In this document: positions 8,324 through 16,233 of the stretch, piece by piece
Position numbering within the stretch: the stretch's first letter is position 1
How the letters are laid out: the number at the start of each line of letters is the position of its first letter
DNA from: Pseudomonas nitroreducens NBRC 12694
GTDB taxonomy: Bacteria > Pseudomonadota > Gammaproteobacteria > Pseudomonadales > Pseudomonadaceae
Reading direction: 5' to 3'
Length of the DNA stretch: 64,000 bases
NCBI RefSeq assembly: GCF_002091755.1
Contig: NZ_BDAI01000002.1
Location: 310,001 to 374,000, forward strand
Program-made: the position numbers and the translations under genes
The notes under the pieces: generated by a model
The model's input: the letters and a program-made list of their open reading frames with translations, nothing else
Told to the model about the DNA's origin: nothing
Databases searched by the model: none

Positions 8324-8668
8324 ATGAAAACCCCCGTTATCCATCGCCCGCTGCAAGTCACCGAACTCAAGGACTGGGGCGTGATCCCGACCATGCTCGA
8401 GGGCGAGTCCCACGTCAGCGGCGTGGTCCTGCACAAGGGGCCCGAAGGCCAGTCCGAATGCGGCATCTGGCATTGCACGCCGGGCAAGTGGTTCTGCCAC
8501 GTGACCAGCGACGAGTTCTGCCACTTCCTCGAAGGCCGCTGCACCTACGTGCACGAGTCCGGCGAGGTGATCGAGATCGAGCCGGACACCGCGGCCTTCT
8601 TCCCCAAGGACTGGAAGGGCGTGTGCACCGTGCACGAGACCATCAAGAAGGTCTACATGATCCGGTGA
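8324..8668 (+). CDS. Small cupin protein (DUF861/EutQ-like), copy 2
   Basis: Single-domain cupin of 114 aa, paralogous to the one at 7821-8186. Shared features are the acidic-tryptophan start (LKDWGV against LVDWGV), CTPGKW, DEFCHFLEGRCTY, GEVIEIEPDTAAFFPKDW and an ending of the form K/R-x-x-YM. ATG 8324 with GGAGAAA 5 nt upstream is the start; the longer open frame to 8231 runs through the repeat and is not coding. It ends 4 nt before the kinase gene. Two diverged cupins side by side could form a heteromer or act on successive intermediates; neither can be decided here. Confidence 0.85.
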   Translation: MKTPVIHRPLQVTELKDWGVIPTMLEGESHVSGVVLHKGPEGQSECGIWHCTPGKWFCHVTSDEFCHFLEGRCTYVHESGEVIEIEPDTAAFFPKDWKGVCTVHETIKKVYMIR

Positions 8669-8672
8669 TGCC

Positions 8673-9725
8673 ATGAACCTGCCTTGTGAAACCACCCGCG
8701 CCGCTGCCCGCGAGACCTTTCTCGCCGGCAGCGGCCTGGCCGGAGAGACGCTGACCGCGCTACCGGCCGACGCCTCGGCGCGGCGCTATTTCCGGGTCGA
8801 CGGCAAGGGTCTGCTGCTGATGGATTCGCCACCCGGCGCCGAGCCGCTGGCGCCGTACCTGCGGGTGGCACAACTGCTGCGCGACTGCGGGCTGTCGGCG
8901 CCGAACGTGCTGGCCGCCGACCGTGAGCTGGGCCTGGCGCTGATCGAGGACTTCGGTGACGCCACCTATACCCGGCTGTTCGCGGCCGGCCACAGCGAGA
9001 CGGCGCTGTACCGTCTTGCCGTGGACGCCCTGGTGCGCCTGCACCGCGCCGGCCCGCAAGCGGCCGAGGGCGTGCCGGCCTACGACGGGCAGAAGCTGGG
9101 CGAGGAAGCGGCGCTGTTCATCGATTGGTACGCGCCGCTGCTCATCGGCGAGAAGGCCGCCGCGCAATTGCGCGAACGCTATCTGGCCGAGTTCGCCGCG
9201 CTCTGGCGAGACGCCTCGATGCGCCGCGAAGTACTGGTGCTGCGCGACTATCACGTCGACAACCTGATGCTGCTGGAGGGCAGGGAGGACGTGGCGGCCT
9301 GCGGGTTGCTGGACTTCCAGGACGCGCTGTTCGGCGCGCCGGCCTATGACCTTATGTCCCTGCTCGAAGACGCGCGCCGCGACATTCCCGAAACGCTGCG
9401 CGTGACCCTGCTCACCCATTACCTCGGCCAGCGCCCGGAAGTGGACGGCCGGCGCTTCCTGGCCGACTTCCAGGTGCTCGCCGCACAGCGCCACGCCAAG
9501 GTGCTGGGCATCTTTGTGCGCCTGGCCAGGCGCGATGGCAAGCACGGCTATCTCAAGCACCTGCCGCGCGTACTGCGGCTGTTCCAGCGCGCGCTGGATA
9601 ACGAGCAGCTGCGCCCGCTGGCAGCGCTGCTCGACTCTCACTTGCCGAACTGGCGCCAGCCGCTGGAGAGCGACGTGATCGCCCAGCGCCTGGCTTCATC
9701 CGAATCCCTGCGGAGCATTCCATGA
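8673..9725 (+). CDS. AmgK-like sugar/aminoglycoside-fold kinase
   Basis: Phosphotransferase of 350 aa in the APH/choline-kinase fold. LIEDFGDATYTRL resembles the N-lobe of the cell-wall recycling kinase AmgK. The catalytic-loop equivalent reads VLRDYHVDNLML, followed by the metal-site block LLDFQDALFGAPAYDLMSLLEDARRD, also AmgK-like. AmgK phosphorylates N-acetylmuramate or N-acetylglucosamine at C1, but genuine amgK normally sits with murU, which is absent here. It lies in the operon between cupin 2 and the aldehyde dehydrogenase, overlapping the latter by 4 bp (ATGA). A kinase for a sugar, amino-sugar or amino-alcohol intermediate is a reasonable guess; the substrate is unproven. Confidence 0.8.
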   Translation: MNLPCETTRAAARETFLAGSGLAGETLTALPADASARRYFRVDGKGLLLMDSPPGAEPLAPYLRVAQLLRDCGLSAPNVLAADRELGLALIEDFGDATYTRLFAAGHSETALYRLAVDALVRLHRAGPQAAEGVPAYDGQKLGEEAALFIDWYAPLLIGEKAAAQLRERYLAEFAALWRDASMRREVLVLRDYHVDNLMLLEGREDVAACGLLDFQDALFGAPAYDLMSLLEDARRDIPETLRVTLLTHYLGQRPEVDGRRFLADFQVLAAQRHAKVLGIFVRLARRDGKHGYLKHLPRVLRLFQRALDNEQLRPLAALLDSHLPNWRQPLESDVIAQRLASSESLRSIP

Positions 9726-11224
9726 CCGACTTCCACAGCGACGTGCCCCTGCGCTTCATCGGCCCTCACTACCAGGGCGTGGCCACGCAGCGCCTGCGCG
9801 ACATCATCAATCCCGCTGACCTCACGCCCGTGGGCCGCATTGCCCTGTGCGATGCCGAGGATGTGGACGCCACCATCGACGCCGCCAACGCTGCCCAGCG
9901 CGAGTGGAAGCGTGTCGATGCGAAATCCCGCGCGGCGATCCTTCACCAGTTGGCCAACGCCATCGAGACCGACCAGGCGACCCAGCGCGAAGTGGCGCGG
10001 CTGATGACGCTGGAGATGGGCAAGCCGTTCCCCGAGGCCATGGGCGAGCTGGCCAACTGCGCGCCGATCTTCCGCTACTACGCCGAGATGGCCCGCGACG
10101 AGGCCGGCAAGGTAGCCGGCACCACCCAGCTCGGGTCGTTCCAGCATGTGCGCTACGAACCCTATGGCGTCAGCGTGCACATCATGCCGTTCAACTTCCC
10201 CATCCTGCTGATGTGCTGGACCCTGGCAGCCTCGCTCGCGGCGGGCAACGCCTGCATCGTCAAGCCGGCGGAAAGCACCACGCTGTGCACGCTGAAATTC
10301 ATGGAGCACTTCAAGGTGCTGCCGGCGGGGATGGTCAGCTGCGTGCCGGGCGATGCCAGCACCGCGCAGCGTCTGGTGCAGTCCGAGCGTACCCACGCCG
10401 TGGCCTTCACCGGCAGCGTCGCCGCCGGCAAGGCGGTGGCGGTGGCCTGTGCCGAACGGATGAAGCCGGCGGTGATCGAGGCCGGCGGCAGTGACCCGAT
10501 GATCATCTCCCGCCACGCACCGCTGGAAGTCGCGGCGGCCGGCGCAGTGACCGCGGCGTTCCACCTGAGCGGGCAGATCTGCACCTCGGCGGAGCGCTTC
10601 TATGTGGTCGACGAAGTGCATGACGAGTTCGTTGCGCGTTTCGCCGAGCGGACTCGCGCGTTGCGCATCGGTCACGGGCTGGAGCGCTCAGAGATCGGCC
10701 CGATGGTCAGCGAAGCGGCACGCGCCAAGGTGATTCGCCTGGTGGACGACGCCATCGCCAAGGGTGCCACGCTGGTCTGCGGCGGGCGCATTCCGCCGCA
10801 ATTCCCGGTGGGCTGGTACTACGAACCGACCATCCTCACCGACGTCACCCCGGCGATGGCCATCTTCCACGAGGAGTGCTTCGGCCCGGTGGCGGCGATC
10901 TGCAAGGTGAAGGATTTCGATGAGGCCGTGCGCCTGGCCAATGACTCGCCCTTCGGCCTGGGCGCCTCGCTGTTCTCCACGGACCTGGCCGAAGCCATGG
11001 AAGCGGCGGACCGCCTGGAGGCGGGGATGGTCTGGGTGAACAATCCGCTGATCGACAACGATGCGCTGCCGTTCGGCGGCTGGAAGATGTCCGGCATGGG
11101 CCGCGAACTCGGTCGCCAGGGGCTGGATGCGTTCCGCCGCTCGAAGATGGTGATCATCGACCACCAGCCGCAGATTCATTCCTGGTGGTACCCCTACAGC
11201 GACGAGGTGTTCTACCAGGGCTGA
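9722..11224 (+). CDS. NAD(P)-dependent aldehyde dehydrogenase (succinate-semialdehyde type)
   Basis: ALDH-superfamily enzyme of 500 aa that would oxidise an aldehyde to the acid. Catalytic Cys287 lies in GQICTSAER, the general base Glu253 in VIEAGGSDP and the cofactor loop in AFTGSVAAGKAVA. The C-terminal ALPFGGWKMSGMGREL is typical of succinate/glutarate semialdehyde and betaine aldehyde branches. It is the last gene of the importer/glycosyltransferase operon and ends only 4 bp from the convergent GNAT gene. In polyamine catabolism such an enzyme removes the aminoaldehyde product, which fits the importer, though no oxidase or transaminase is present here. Confidence 0.92.
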   Translation: MTDFHSDVPLRFIGPHYQGVATQRLRDIINPADLTPVGRIALCDAEDVDATIDAANAAQREWKRVDAKSRAAILHQLANAIETDQATQREVARLMTLEMGKPFPEAMGELANCAPIFRYYAEMARDEAGKVAGTTQLGSFQHVRYEPYGVSVHIMPFNFPILLMCWTLAASLAAGNACIVKPAESTTLCTLKFMEHFKVLPAGMVSCVPGDASTAQRLVQSERTHAVAFTGSVAAGKAVAVACAERMKPAVIEAGGSDPMIISRHAPLEVAAAGAVTAAFHLSGQICTSAERFYVVDEVHDEFVARFAERTRALRIGHGLERSEIGPMVSEAARAKVIRLVDDAIAKGATLVCGGRIPPQFPVGWYYEPTILTDVTPAMAIFHEECFGPVAAICKVKDFDEAVRLANDSPFGLGASLFSTDLAEAMEAADRLEAGMVWVNNPLIDNDALPFGGWKMSGMGRELGRQGLDAFRRSKMVIIDHQPQIHSWWYPYSDEVFYQG

Positions 11225-11228
11225 TCCT

Positions 11229-11825
11229 TCAAGCCGAGGTGCGGCCCAGCCTTTGCTGCAGCCGCGCCTTCACCTCGGACCACTCGCTGTCGATGATGCT
11301 GAAACGCACCGAGTTGCGCTTGCGGCCGTCGGGCATGATGCGTTCGTGACGGACGATGCCTTCCTGCACAGCGCCCAGGCGCAGGATGGCGGCGCGGGAT
11401 TTCTCGTTCAGCTCGTCGGTGGTGAACTGCACGCGCACGCAATCGAGCTGCTCGAAGGCGTAGGTGAGCAACAGGAGCTTGGCCTCGGTGTTGATCGGTG
11501 TGCGCTGCGCCGACAGGGCGAGCCAGGTGTGGCCGATCTCCAGCTTGCGGTTGGCTCGGTCGACCTTCCAGAAGCGCGTGCTGCCGACGATCTTTCCACT
11601 GCGCCGGTCAAGGATGGCGAAGGGCAGGACGGTTCCTTCCTCCAGGCCCTTTTCGGCCTTGGCGATATAGCCCGCGACCGTGTCCGGCCCGGGTACCACG
11701 GTGACTTTCAGGTTCCACAGTTCGCCATCGGCGGCTGCGTCTAGCAGGGCCTGCGCGTGTTCGGCGCGCAGGGGGAGGAGTTCGACGTGGTCGCCGATCA
11801 GGTGGGGACAGGTGAGGGCGTGCAT
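11229..11825 (-). CDS. GNAT acetyltransferase (RimJ/RimL type)
   Basis: N-acetyltransferase of 198 aa using acetyl-CoA. VELLPLRAEH opens the fold, GSTRFWKVDRANRKLEIGHTW covers the central strands, INTEAKLLLLTYAFE is the pyrophosphate/CoA-binding helix region and ELNEKSRAAILRLGAVQEG the closing helix, all usual for RimJ/RimL relatives. It is convergent with the aldehyde dehydrogenase with only 4 bp between stops, leaving no room for a terminator between them. The acceptor (protein N-terminus or small amine) cannot be told. Confidence 0.87.
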   Translation of the reverse strand: MHALTCPHLIGDHVELLPLRAEHAQALLDAAADGELWNLKVTVVPGPDTVAGYIAKAEKGLEEGTVLPFAILDRRSGKIVGSTRFWKVDRANRKLEIGHTWLALSAQRTPINTEAKLLLLTYAFEQLDCVRVQFTTDELNEKSRAAILRLGAVQEGIVRHERIMPDGRKRNSVRFSIIDSEWSEVKARLQQRLGRTSA

Positions 11826-11878
11826 GCTGTGCGGCTCTTCAGGACGAGGCTACAGCCTACCGGATGCCACGCGGTTTT

Positions 11879-12006
11879 CGTAGGAGCGAGGGGGACGCCG
11901 GGGCCTTGCTCGTGAACCGGCGCGATATGTGGATCGCCGCTGAATCCGTTTGCGAGCAGGCTCCACCGTACGGCGGATAACGCTGAAGCGCTATGCGCCC
12001 TGCGAG
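11879..12006. repeat. Mixed palindromic repeats (family B plus partial family A)
   Basis: GTAGGAGCGAG at 11880 and TTGCGAGCAGGCTCC near 11951-11965 form a split inverted pair of the common Pseudomonas 'taggagcgagc' element, here diverged. It is directly followed by GTACGGCGGATAACGC... ending TGCGCCCTGCG (11969-12006), a half copy of family A. It fills the gap between the GNAT and response-regulator genes, and nothing coding was seen. Confidence 0.65.
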
Positions 12007-12012
12007 GGCGTT

Positions 12013-12693
12013 TCAGCCGACGAAGCGATAACCCTTGCCGCGCACCGTCAGGATCAGCGGATGCGAGGGCGCTTCGCCCAGCTTGGCGCGCAGGTGGGCG
12101 ATGCGCACGTCCATCGAGCGGTCCAGGCCGTCATAGGTAATGCCGCGCAAGGCGAGGAACAGCTCATCGCGGCTCAGTGTCTGGCCGGCGCGGCTGGCGA
12201 GGTACCAGAGCAAGTCGAACTCGGCGCCGGTGAGGTCGATGCGCTGGTCATCGCGATGGACCTCGCGCTGCCGTGCATCGAGGAGCAGGCCGGCGATTTC
12301 CAGTCGTTCGGAAGTGGTTCCGGGAGCCTCGCGACGCCGTAGCAGCGTGCGCACGCGGGCCAGTAGCAGGCTGGGGCGCACCGGTTTGCAGACGTAGTCG
12401 TCGGCGCCGTTTTCCAGGCCGTCGATCTGCTCGGTGTCTTCCGAGCGCGCGCTGAGCATGAGGATGGCCCCCGAGTAACCGGGGCGGATGCGCCGGCAGA
12501 CGGACAGGCCGTCTTCGCCGGGCAGCATGCGGTCGAGGATCACCAGGTCCGGGCGTTCGTCCATCACCCGGGCGGCGGCGCGGGCGCCGTTGGCTTCGAT
12601 GCTGGCGGTGAGACCGTGGTGCTCGAGAAAGTCGCGGGTGAGTGCGGCGAGACGCAGGTCGTCCTCGACGATGAGAATGCGGGTGGTTGTCAT
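12013..12693 (-). CDS. OmpR-family response regulator without a neighbouring kinase (RstA-like)
   Basis: Two-domain transcription regulator of 226 aa. The receiver has acidic pocket ED (residues 10-11), phospho-acceptor Asp54 in VILDRMLPG and the conserved Lys in DDYVCKP. The C-terminal winged helix carries LTGAEFDLLWYLA, LRGITYDGLDRSMDVRIAHLR and the terminal VRGKGYRFVG. The DNA-binding half resembles RstA. No histidine kinase gene lies on either side: downstream are repeats and GNAT, upstream a CapA-like gene on the same strand. It is therefore an orphan in this window, or its kinase lies elsewhere. Target genes are not apparent. Confidence 0.9.
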   Translation of the reverse strand: MTTTRILIVEDDLRLAALTRDFLEHHGLTASIEANGARAAARVMDERPDLVILDRMLPGEDGLSVCRRIRPGYSGAILMLSARSEDTEQIDGLENGADDYVCKPVRPSLLLARVRTLLRRREAPGTTSERLEIAGLLLDARQREVHRDDQRIDLTGAEFDLLWYLASRAGQTLSRDELFLALRGITYDGLDRSMDVRIAHLRAKLGEAPSHPLILTVRGKGYRFVG

Positions 12694-12711
12694 GGCTGCG
12701 GGAGTCAGAGG

Positions 12712-12740
12712 GCGCCGGGCAGCTTGTGGCTGCCCGGCGC
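12712..12740 (-). terminator. Strong GC hairpin between CapA-like and response-regulator genes
   Basis: GCGCCGGGCAGC at 12712-12723 and its exact complement at 12729-12740 form a 12-bp stem with a 5-nt loop, 7 nt beyond the CapA-like stop. No T-run follows on the minus strand, so it could be a terminator or attenuate read-through into the response regulator. Confidence 0.55.
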
Positions 12741-12747
12741 TGCGGCA

Positions 12748-14070
12748 TCAGAGTGTGATGCGCGCAATCGAGCCGTCGATCGACAGCCGAGTACCGTAGG
12801 GCTCCGACAGCGCGGCGAAGCGCTGCAGGATCGCTTGTGCATGGTCGCCTTCGGCCAGGCGCGGACGGCCACGGCGGTGCACCGCCTCGCCCAGGCCCAG
12901 GCTCACCGGGTGCAGTTCGATGCCGGTCAGGCGACGGCCGTCGAACTGGCACACCGGCACCAGGCTTTCCCAGAAGCGCGAGTCGGAGGGAAAGCTGCGG
13001 GTGTCGTTCTGGGTGCGCTGCAGGAAGACTTTCGACGGCGTCTGGTTGCGGTCCACGCGGAACTGCTCGTAGCTGTCCGCCGGCAGGCGCGACACCAGTT
13101 CGTTCTGACCGATGAAGTTGCCCAAACTGTAGAAGATCGGCTTGCCGTTGTAGATCTCCATGCCGCGCAGCAGGTGCGGGCCGTGGCCGACCACGATGTC
13201 GACGCCGGCATCGATCATGCGCCGCGCCACCGGCTGGACGAATTCGGCCGCCACTTCCAGGTCCCACTCGCCGGCGGCGTCGTGGCCCAGTTCGTGGGCG
13301 TGGATGCTCAGCACCACCACGTCCGACATCAGCCGCGCTTCCTCGACCCAGCGCAGGATCTCGTCCATGTCCTTCTTGCGCGGCAGGGTGCGCAGGCGCG
13401 AGGACTCGCCCTGGCGGAACAGCAGCGGGGTGAAGGGGCCGAATACCGCCAGCGACGGATCGGGAATCGGATGGGCGAAGCCCAGGTCCACCGCGCCCTG
13501 GTAGAGGCGGTCCAGGCCGAGGCTGGCGATGATGCCGCGCATGGCTTCCATCTGCGCGCCGTCGAGCTGGTGCACGGTGTCGTAGCGCAATGGGTTGAGG
13601 CCGGGTCGGCCGGGCATGTCGCGGGTCTGCTCGCTGGCTTCCTGGCCCTTGCCGAAGGTGGAGGTGCAGGCCAGCAGCGAGACGGTGCCGGCGGGTTTGG
13701 TGCAGTACACCGGGCGGCGGGCTTCCTCCAGGTTGCGGCCGGTGCCGGCGAACAGCAGCTCGCGCTTGTTCAGCTGGGCGTGGGCGGCATGCAGGCCGGC
13801 GATGCCGTAGTCGAGGCTGTGGTTGTTGGCCGTGGAGAACAGGTCGATACCGCCCTCCACCAGTTCATCGAGGATCCACGCCGGCGCGCCGAAGTGCGAG
13901 CCGCCGCTTTCCAGCACGGCATCGCCCTGGAAGTCGTTGGGCAGCACTTCCAGGTTGGTGAAGCTGACGTCGGCGCCGCGCAGCAGGTCGAACAGCGGGC
14001 GCAGGGTTTCGTCGTCGCGGCTGTTCAGGCGGCGTTGCAGGATGCTGTCGCCGGTCAACGCAATCTTCAT
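12748..14070 (-). CDS. CapA-family metallophosphatase-like protein (PGA_cap)
   Basis: Protein of 440 aa with the CapA/PgsA fold, related to calcineurin-type phosphoesterases: KIALTGDSIL at the start, FTNLEV, STANNHSLDYG, DVVVLSIHAHELG and GVDIVVGHGPHLLRGMEIYNGKPIFYSLGNFI. Classical CapA takes part in poly-gamma-glutamate export, but there are no capB/capC genes and no signal peptide here. This is the broad CapA-like family found beside peptide or cell-wall functions. ATG 14070 with GAGGTGG about 5 nt upstream is preferred to the ATG at 14082. It is divergent from the first DUF1302 gene. Role uncertain. Confidence 0.82.
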   Translation of the reverse strand: MKIALTGDSILQRRLNSRDDETLRPLFDLLRGADVSFTNLEVLPNDFQGDAVLESGGSHFGAPAWILDELVEGGIDLFSTANNHSLDYGIAGLHAAHAQLNKRELLFAGTGRNLEEARRPVYCTKPAGTVSLLACTSTFGKGQEASEQTRDMPGRPGLNPLRYDTVHQLDGAQMEAMRGIIASLGLDRLYQGAVDLGFAHPIPDPSLAVFGPFTPLLFRQGESSRLRTLPRKKDMDEILRWVEEARLMSDVVVLSIHAHELGHDAAGEWDLEVAAEFVQPVARRMIDAGVDIVVGHGPHLLRGMEIYNGKPIFYSLGNFIGQNELVSRLPADSYEQFRVDRNQTPSKVFLQRTQNDTRSFPSDSRFWESLVPVCQFDGRRLTGIELHPVSLGLGEAVHRRGRPRLAEGDHAQAILQRFAALSEPYGTRLSIDGSIARITL

Positions 14071-14353
14071 GGTCCACCTCATCGTTGGGGAGTCGCTGAT
14101 GGCGGCGGACTTTAGGGCAACTCAAGGCTGCGGTCGGCTGAATCCTGGGTATCGCAATAGCCGTCGGTTATCGCTCGCGGAGCTTCGCGCGGGGGGGATG
14201 GTCGCGAGCTTGCATTCTGGCTATGGGCATCACTTTTTTTCAGAAGTCAGGCTCGTGACCGCGCTCTTACCATGCGACCGCCTACCGGCCGACGAGCCGG
14301 GGGCAGGGGTGGCGCGGCTTGCCGTGACCAGCACGATCCAGGCGGAGAGCAGC
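14071..14353. promoter_or_regulatory. Divergent intergenic region between CapA-like and DUF1302 genes
   Basis: About 280 bp without a convincing gene. Promoters for both directions must lie here, with an AT-richer pocket (CACTTTTTTTCAG) near 14230, but no clear -35/-10 pair or operator palindrome was recognised. Confidence 0.4.
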
Positions 14354-16207
14354 ATGAAAAGAACAATAACCGGCGCCGCAGGCTTCAGGCCGCACGCGCT
14401 GGCGCTGGCGACCAGCATGGCCCTTGGCGGGGCAACTTCGGCTCAGGCGGTGAGCTTCAACGTGGGGGAAATCGAGGGACGCTTCGACTCGACGCTGTCC
14501 ATCGGTGCGAGCTGGGCGATGGACAGCCCGGACAAGAAATTCATCGGTACCCGCAACGGCGGCACGGCGTCCAGCCAGACTTCCGACGACGGCCGCCTGA
14601 ATTTCAAGAAGGGCGAAACCTTCTCCAAGATCTTCAAGGGCCTGCACGACCTGGAGTTGAAGTATGGCGACAGCGGTCTGTTCCTGCGGGGCAAGTACTG
14701 GTACGACTTCGAGCTGAAGGACGAGCATCGCCCGCTCTACGATATCGACGACAGTGGTCGAGACAACGCCGCCAAGTCCTCCGGCGTCGAGCTGCTCGAT
14801 GCCTTCATCTACCACAACTACGACTTCCGCGATCTGCCCGGTACCGTGCGTCTGGGCCGCCAGGTGGTGAGCTGGGGCGAGAGCACCTTCATCCAGAACG
14901 GCATCAACTCGATCAACCCGGCAGATGTCGCCGCGCTGCGTCGTCCCGGTTCCGAGGTGAAGGAAGCGCTGATCCCGGTGAGCATGCTGTATTTCAACCA
15001 GGGGTTGACCGACACCCTGTCCATGGAGGCCTTCTACCAGCTCGAATGGGAGAAGACCGTGCCGGACAATTGCGGCACCTTCTTCGGCAGCGATGTGGCG
15101 GCCAAGGGCTGCGACATCAACATGGCGGTGAACGGCAGCGACTTCGACCGCGACATCGACGGCACCGGCATCAGGGGTGGCTATGGCTACGTGCCGCGCA
15201 CCAGGGACCATGACGCCCGCGATGGCGGTCAATTCGGCGTGGCGTTGCGCTGGATGGTCAACGACACCGAGTTCTCCGCCTACGCGATGAACTACCACAG
15301 CCGCACGCCGACCAGTAACTGGGTGGTGGGCAAGGGCGCGCTGGCCGACCCGGTGGGGGGCCTGATCGGGCAGGGCGGGCGCAGCACCGCCAGCTGGTAC
15401 CTGGATTACCCCGAAGATATCCGCCTCTACGGCCTGGGCTTCAACACCACCTGGGGCAGCACGGCGGTGCAGGGCGAGATCAGCTACCGGCCGAACATGC
15501 CCATGGGCATCAACTCAAGCGACGTTTCCGGTGCCGCGACGCTCGGCTCCGCGGCGACCAGCCCGCTGGTCAACGGCGGCCTGCCGATCTTCTCCAGCGG
15601 CTGGGCGGACTCGAGCTACGGCTCGCTGATCCAGGGCTACAAACGCCTCCCTTACACACAGGCGCAGATGACCTTCACCAACACCTTCGACCAGATCCCG
15701 GTGATCGGCGCCGAACGCCTGACCCTGGTCGGCGAGATCGGCTTTGGCCATATCGCCGACCTGGGCTCCACCGACGGCTCGGACCTGCGCTTTGGTCGCA
15801 GCAGCGTCTATGGCAATGGCGAACTGGCCAGCGCCGGCACCTCCGCGTTGCTGGGACTGTCGGGCAATGCGATCTGCCAGAAGGTGGTGAACACCGCCAA
15901 CCCCGGCCAGTGCGACGACAAGGGCTTCTACACCCAGAATTCCTGGGGTTACCGCGTGCGCGCCGGCCTGGAATACAACGACCTGATCGGCGGCATCTCG
16001 TTGCGCCCGAACCTGGCCTTCTCCCACGACGTGGAAGGCTACGGCCCGACCTTCAACGAGGGCGACAAGTCAGTCAGCGTCGGCGTCGATGCCGAGTACC
16101 TGAGCCGCTACACCGCGAGCATCAGTTACACCGATTACTTCGGCGGTGATTACAACGTCAACACCGACCGCGACTTCCTCGCCGTCAGCCTGGGCGTCAG
16201 TTTCTGA
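14354..16207 (+). CDS. DUF1302 outer-membrane beta-barrel protein, copy 1
   Basis: 617-aa exported protein. The signal peptide MKRTITGAAGF... ends near TSAQA (about residue 32). The mature part starts VSFNVGEIEGRFDSTLSIGA and is rich in alternating strands; the last residues FLAVSLGVSF end in Phe, the usual outer-membrane barrel end. DUF1302 proteins are found with DUF1329 proteins in pseudomonads, next to genes for hydrophobic-compound use, and are thought to move or sense such compounds at the outer membrane. ATG 14354 follows GGAGAG. The open frame extends far upstream, but only this start gives a signal peptide. Closely paralogous to 53628-55478. Confidence 0.9.
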   Translation: MKRTITGAAGFRPHALALATSMALGGATSAQAVSFNVGEIEGRFDSTLSIGASWAMDSPDKKFIGTRNGGTASSQTSDDGRLNFKKGETFSKIFKGLHDLELKYGDSGLFLRGKYWYDFELKDEHRPLYDIDDSGRDNAAKSSGVELLDAFIYHNYDFRDLPGTVRLGRQVVSWGESTFIQNGINSINPADVAALRRPGSEVKEALIPVSMLYFNQGLTDTLSMEAFYQLEWEKTVPDNCGTFFGSDVAAKGCDINMAVNGSDFDRDIDGTGIRGGYGYVPRTRDHDARDGGQFGVALRWMVNDTEFSAYAMNYHSRTPTSNWVVGKGALADPVGGLIGQGGRSTASWYLDYPEDIRLYGLGFNTTWGSTAVQGEISYRPNMPMGINSSDVSGAATLGSAATSPLVNGGLPIFSSGWADSSYGSLIQGYKRLPYTQAQMTFTNTFDQIPVIGAERLTLVGEIGFGHIADLGSTDGSDLRFGRSSVYGNGELASAGTSALLGLSGNAICQKVVNTANPGQCDDKGFYTQNSWGYRVRAGLEYNDLIGGISLRPNLAFSHDVEGYGPTFNEGDKSVSVGVDAEYLSRYTASISYTDYFGGDYNVNTDRDFLAVSLGVSF

Positions 16208-16233
16208 TGCCTATCCGTCCCAGAGGTACAAGC

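Noticed and set aside
12748..14070. Poly-gamma-glutamate capsule biosynthesis locus
   Set aside because: Only a CapA-like protein is present. There are no capB or capC homologues and no signal peptide, so capsule synthesis is not supported.
13823..14353. Upstream extension of DUF1302 copy 1
   Set aside because: It is antisense to the CapA-like gene and would bury the signal peptide; ATG 14354 has an SD.
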